25,202 nucleotides of DNA, taken from Alcanivorax sp. (GTDB taxonomy: Bacteria; Pseudomonadota; Gammaproteobacteria; Pseudomonadales; Alcanivoracaceae). The stretch is from contig SLJS01000336.1 in the NCBI GenBank assembly GCA_007135015.1, positions 1 to 25,202 on the forward strand. Direction: 5' to 3'. This document shows positions 24,389-25,202 of this stretch, one piece after another (positions within the stretch are counted from its first letter, which is position 1; every line of letters starts with the position of its first letter). The notes below the pieces were generated by a model, which did not search any database, had not been told where the DNA came from, and was given only the letters and a program-made list of their open reading frames with translations. The translations under genes were made by a program, and so were the position numbers.

Positions 24389-24659
24389 GCTACGGGCTAC
24401 GGGCCTCGGGCTGCGGGCTACGAGCACGCAGCGCTGCGCGCTGCTTCGCGTGTCAGGCCCGCCGGGGTATGGCAACAAAGCCTTGAAGTGCGCACACCCT
24501 GCTGGAGTTCTGTAGCCGGTTCACCATTGCGAGCCGGGAGCGGCCGCAGGCCGCGTGCTGGAAGGGGCGCAGGCCCCGTGCCGGGAGGTCGCGAAGCGAC
24601 CGTGCCCGGAGCAGCGCGTAGCGCTGCGTGCCCGCAGCCCGCAGCCCAGAGCCTGCAAC
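24389..24659. repeat. Composite element: inverted heptamer arrays around hairpins
   Basis: The 341 bp between dapE and the next gene holds no convincing ORF. At the left edge GCTACGG-type 7-mers repeat in register (24389-24423). At the right edge CCGCAGC-type 7-mers (24632-24659) are the same family in inverted orientation. Inside each edge is a nearly identical hairpin in opposite orientation (24428-24444 and 24611-24627). The centre, about 24450-24530, is unique sequence with no recognised function. The overall shape is like a miniature inverted-repeat or REP-pair element of about 270 bp. Confidence 0.65.
24536..24630. repeat. Tandem hairpin array with conserved spacers
   Basis: Four units about 24 bp apart share the frame GG(A)AG - hairpin - CGTGC. 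The stems differ in sequence but each is self-complementary: GCGGCC/GGCCGC (24540-24554), GGGGC/GCCCC (24564-24577), GGTCGC/GCGACC (24587-24601), GCAGCGC/GCGCTGC (24611-24627). Loops are GCA, GCAG, GAA and GTA. CGTG recurs at 24554, 24577, 24601 and 24627. Confidence 0.75.
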
Positions 24660-24724
24660 CCAATGAACTCCCATCCCTTTCCGGTGTATCATCGGGCATT
24701 CATGCAGCCCCACAGCACAGACCC

Positions 24725-25054
24725 ATGAAGTACCGCATCTGGAAAGAGGAACAGCACCGCGAACTGCGCCGCCGCACCGAGGAGTTTCTTGCCCGGGGCG
24801 GCGAAGTCAGGCAGGTTCCCCCGGGCATCAGTGGTCTGGAGGAGGGTCATCCGGTGCCCGCCTTCCGGACCTACTCGCCGGCACGGATTCCGCGGCGCAC
24901 CCCGCTGACGGACGTGGTCGCGGCCATCGAGCTGCGCAAGCGGGCCGCTTCGACACGCCGGCGGCGTACCGCCGCACCCTCCCGCGGTCCGCGCCGCAAG
25001 CTGCTCTACGACGACTTCGGCGAACCCCTGCGCTGGGTCTGGGTGGACGAGTAA
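24725..25054 (+). CDS. Small basic protein of unknown function
   Basis: A 109-residue product, not recognised as a named family. The N-terminus is a charged, probably helical segment (YRIWKEEQHRELRRRTEE) leading into FLARGGEVRQVPPGIS (21-36). That motif resembles the FLSRGGKVQ stretch I recall in the small Pseudomonas RNA-polymerase-associated protein SutA and in other short gammaproteobacterial proteins; this is a motif resemblance only. Residues 71-92 are very Arg/Lys-rich, suggesting nucleic-acid contact. The tail KLLYDDFGEPLRWVWVDE is aromatic and acidic. There is no signal peptide or membrane segment. The ATG at 24725 has no clear Shine-Dalgarno; TATCAT (24687-24692) upstream is a weak -10. 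It lies alone between two repeat regions. Confidence 0.65.
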   Translation: MKYRIWKEEQHRELRRRTEEFLARGGEVRQVPPGISGLEEGHPVPAFRTYSPARIPRRTPLTDVVAAIELRKRAASTRRRRTAAPSRGPRRKLLYDDFGEPLRWVWVDE

Positions 25055-25085
25055 TTCTCCCCTCCCCCTGAGGGTGTCGTAAAAG

Positions 25086-25124
25086 CCCCTCTCCCCTCGT
25101 GGGAGAGGGGTTGGGGAGAGGGGG
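25086..25124. repeat. GGGAGAGGGG hairpin repeat, copy 1
   Basis: A perfect 10-bp stem, CCCCTCTCCC (25086-25095) with GGGAGAGGGG (25101-25110), loop CTCGT, followed by TTGGGGAGAGGGGG. On the minus strand the stem is followed by CTTTTAC, so it might end transcription coming from the right; on the plus strand it follows the unknown gene with no U-tract. Resembles common GC-rich intergenic repeats of proteobacteria. Confidence 0.7.
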
Positions 25125-25169
25125 AAGGCTACGAAAGCCGCACGGCTCGATGCTTTCCCGTAATTCGCG

Positions 25170-25202
25170 CCCCCTCTCCCTGTCCCTCTCCCACGGCGGG
25201 GA
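25170..25202. repeat. GGGAGAGGGG repeat, inverted copy 2 (cut by window end)
   Basis: CCCCCTCTCCC, then CCCTCTCCCACG and GGGGA, matches the reverse complement of copy 1 with small differences. It is truncated at 25202. About 45 bp of non-repeat DNA (25125-25169) separates the inverted pair; nothing else is seen there. Confidence 0.6.

Noticed and set aside
24389..24659. CRISPR array
   Set aside because: The conserved parts are only about 5 bp and the variable parts are self-complementary stems, not spacers; no cas gene is in view.
24418..24713. Small ORFs within the repeat element after dapE
   Set aside because: Several overlapping frames are open on both strands because of the palindromic GC repeats; the translations are Ala/Arg/Pro-rich with no start signal.

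Overview
The window is a GC-rich stretch of gammaproteobacterial core chromosome. Sixteen genes on the minus strand follow the conserved order rpsB-tsf-pyrH-frr-uppS-cdsA-dxr-rseP-bamA-skp-lpxD-fabZ-lpxA-lpxB-rnhB-dnaE. A divergent plus-strand group, map-glnD-dapD-dapE plus one small unknown gene, starts on the other side of the rpsB promoter region. The gene order, the long 344-residue DapD and the protein sequences resemble Pseudomonas and purple-sulfur/Ectothiorhodospiraceae-type gammaproteobacteria. The genus cannot be fixed from the sequence alone.

Layout. 1-122: CCCCTTG heptamer array and a hairpin after dnaE. 123-14816: a tightly packed envelope/lipid/replication cluster with many gene overlaps and several GTG or TTG starts. 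It makes the outer-membrane assembly machinery (BamA, Skp, RseP), the early lipid A enzymes (LpxD, FabZ, LpxA, LpxB), the isoprenoid and phospholipid precursors (Dxr, UppS, CdsA), RNase HII and the replicative polymerase. 14817-14997: an intergenic zone with three hairpins, the last followed by seven U. 14998-18206: the translation group frr, pyrH, tsf, rpsB. 18207-18532: a divergent control region holding the rpsB promoter and a strongly structured rpsB leader RNA with a predicted pseudoknot. 18533-24383: map, glnD (nitrogen sensing) and two lysine/diaminopimelate genes. 24384-24724: a dense repeat element. 24725-25054: a small basic protein of unknown function. 25055-25202: inverted GGGAGAGGGG-type repeats cut by the window end.

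No defence system, prophage, transposase, CRISPR array, tRNA or rRNA is visible. The unexplained structure is in the non-coding DNA. The main items are the rpsB leader fold; an array of about 24-bp hairpin units whose spacers are conserved while the stems differ but stay self-complementary, enclosed by inverted 7-bp repeat arrays; related 7-bp arrays at 67-108 and 23177-23204; and a terminator-like U-tract directly before uppS.
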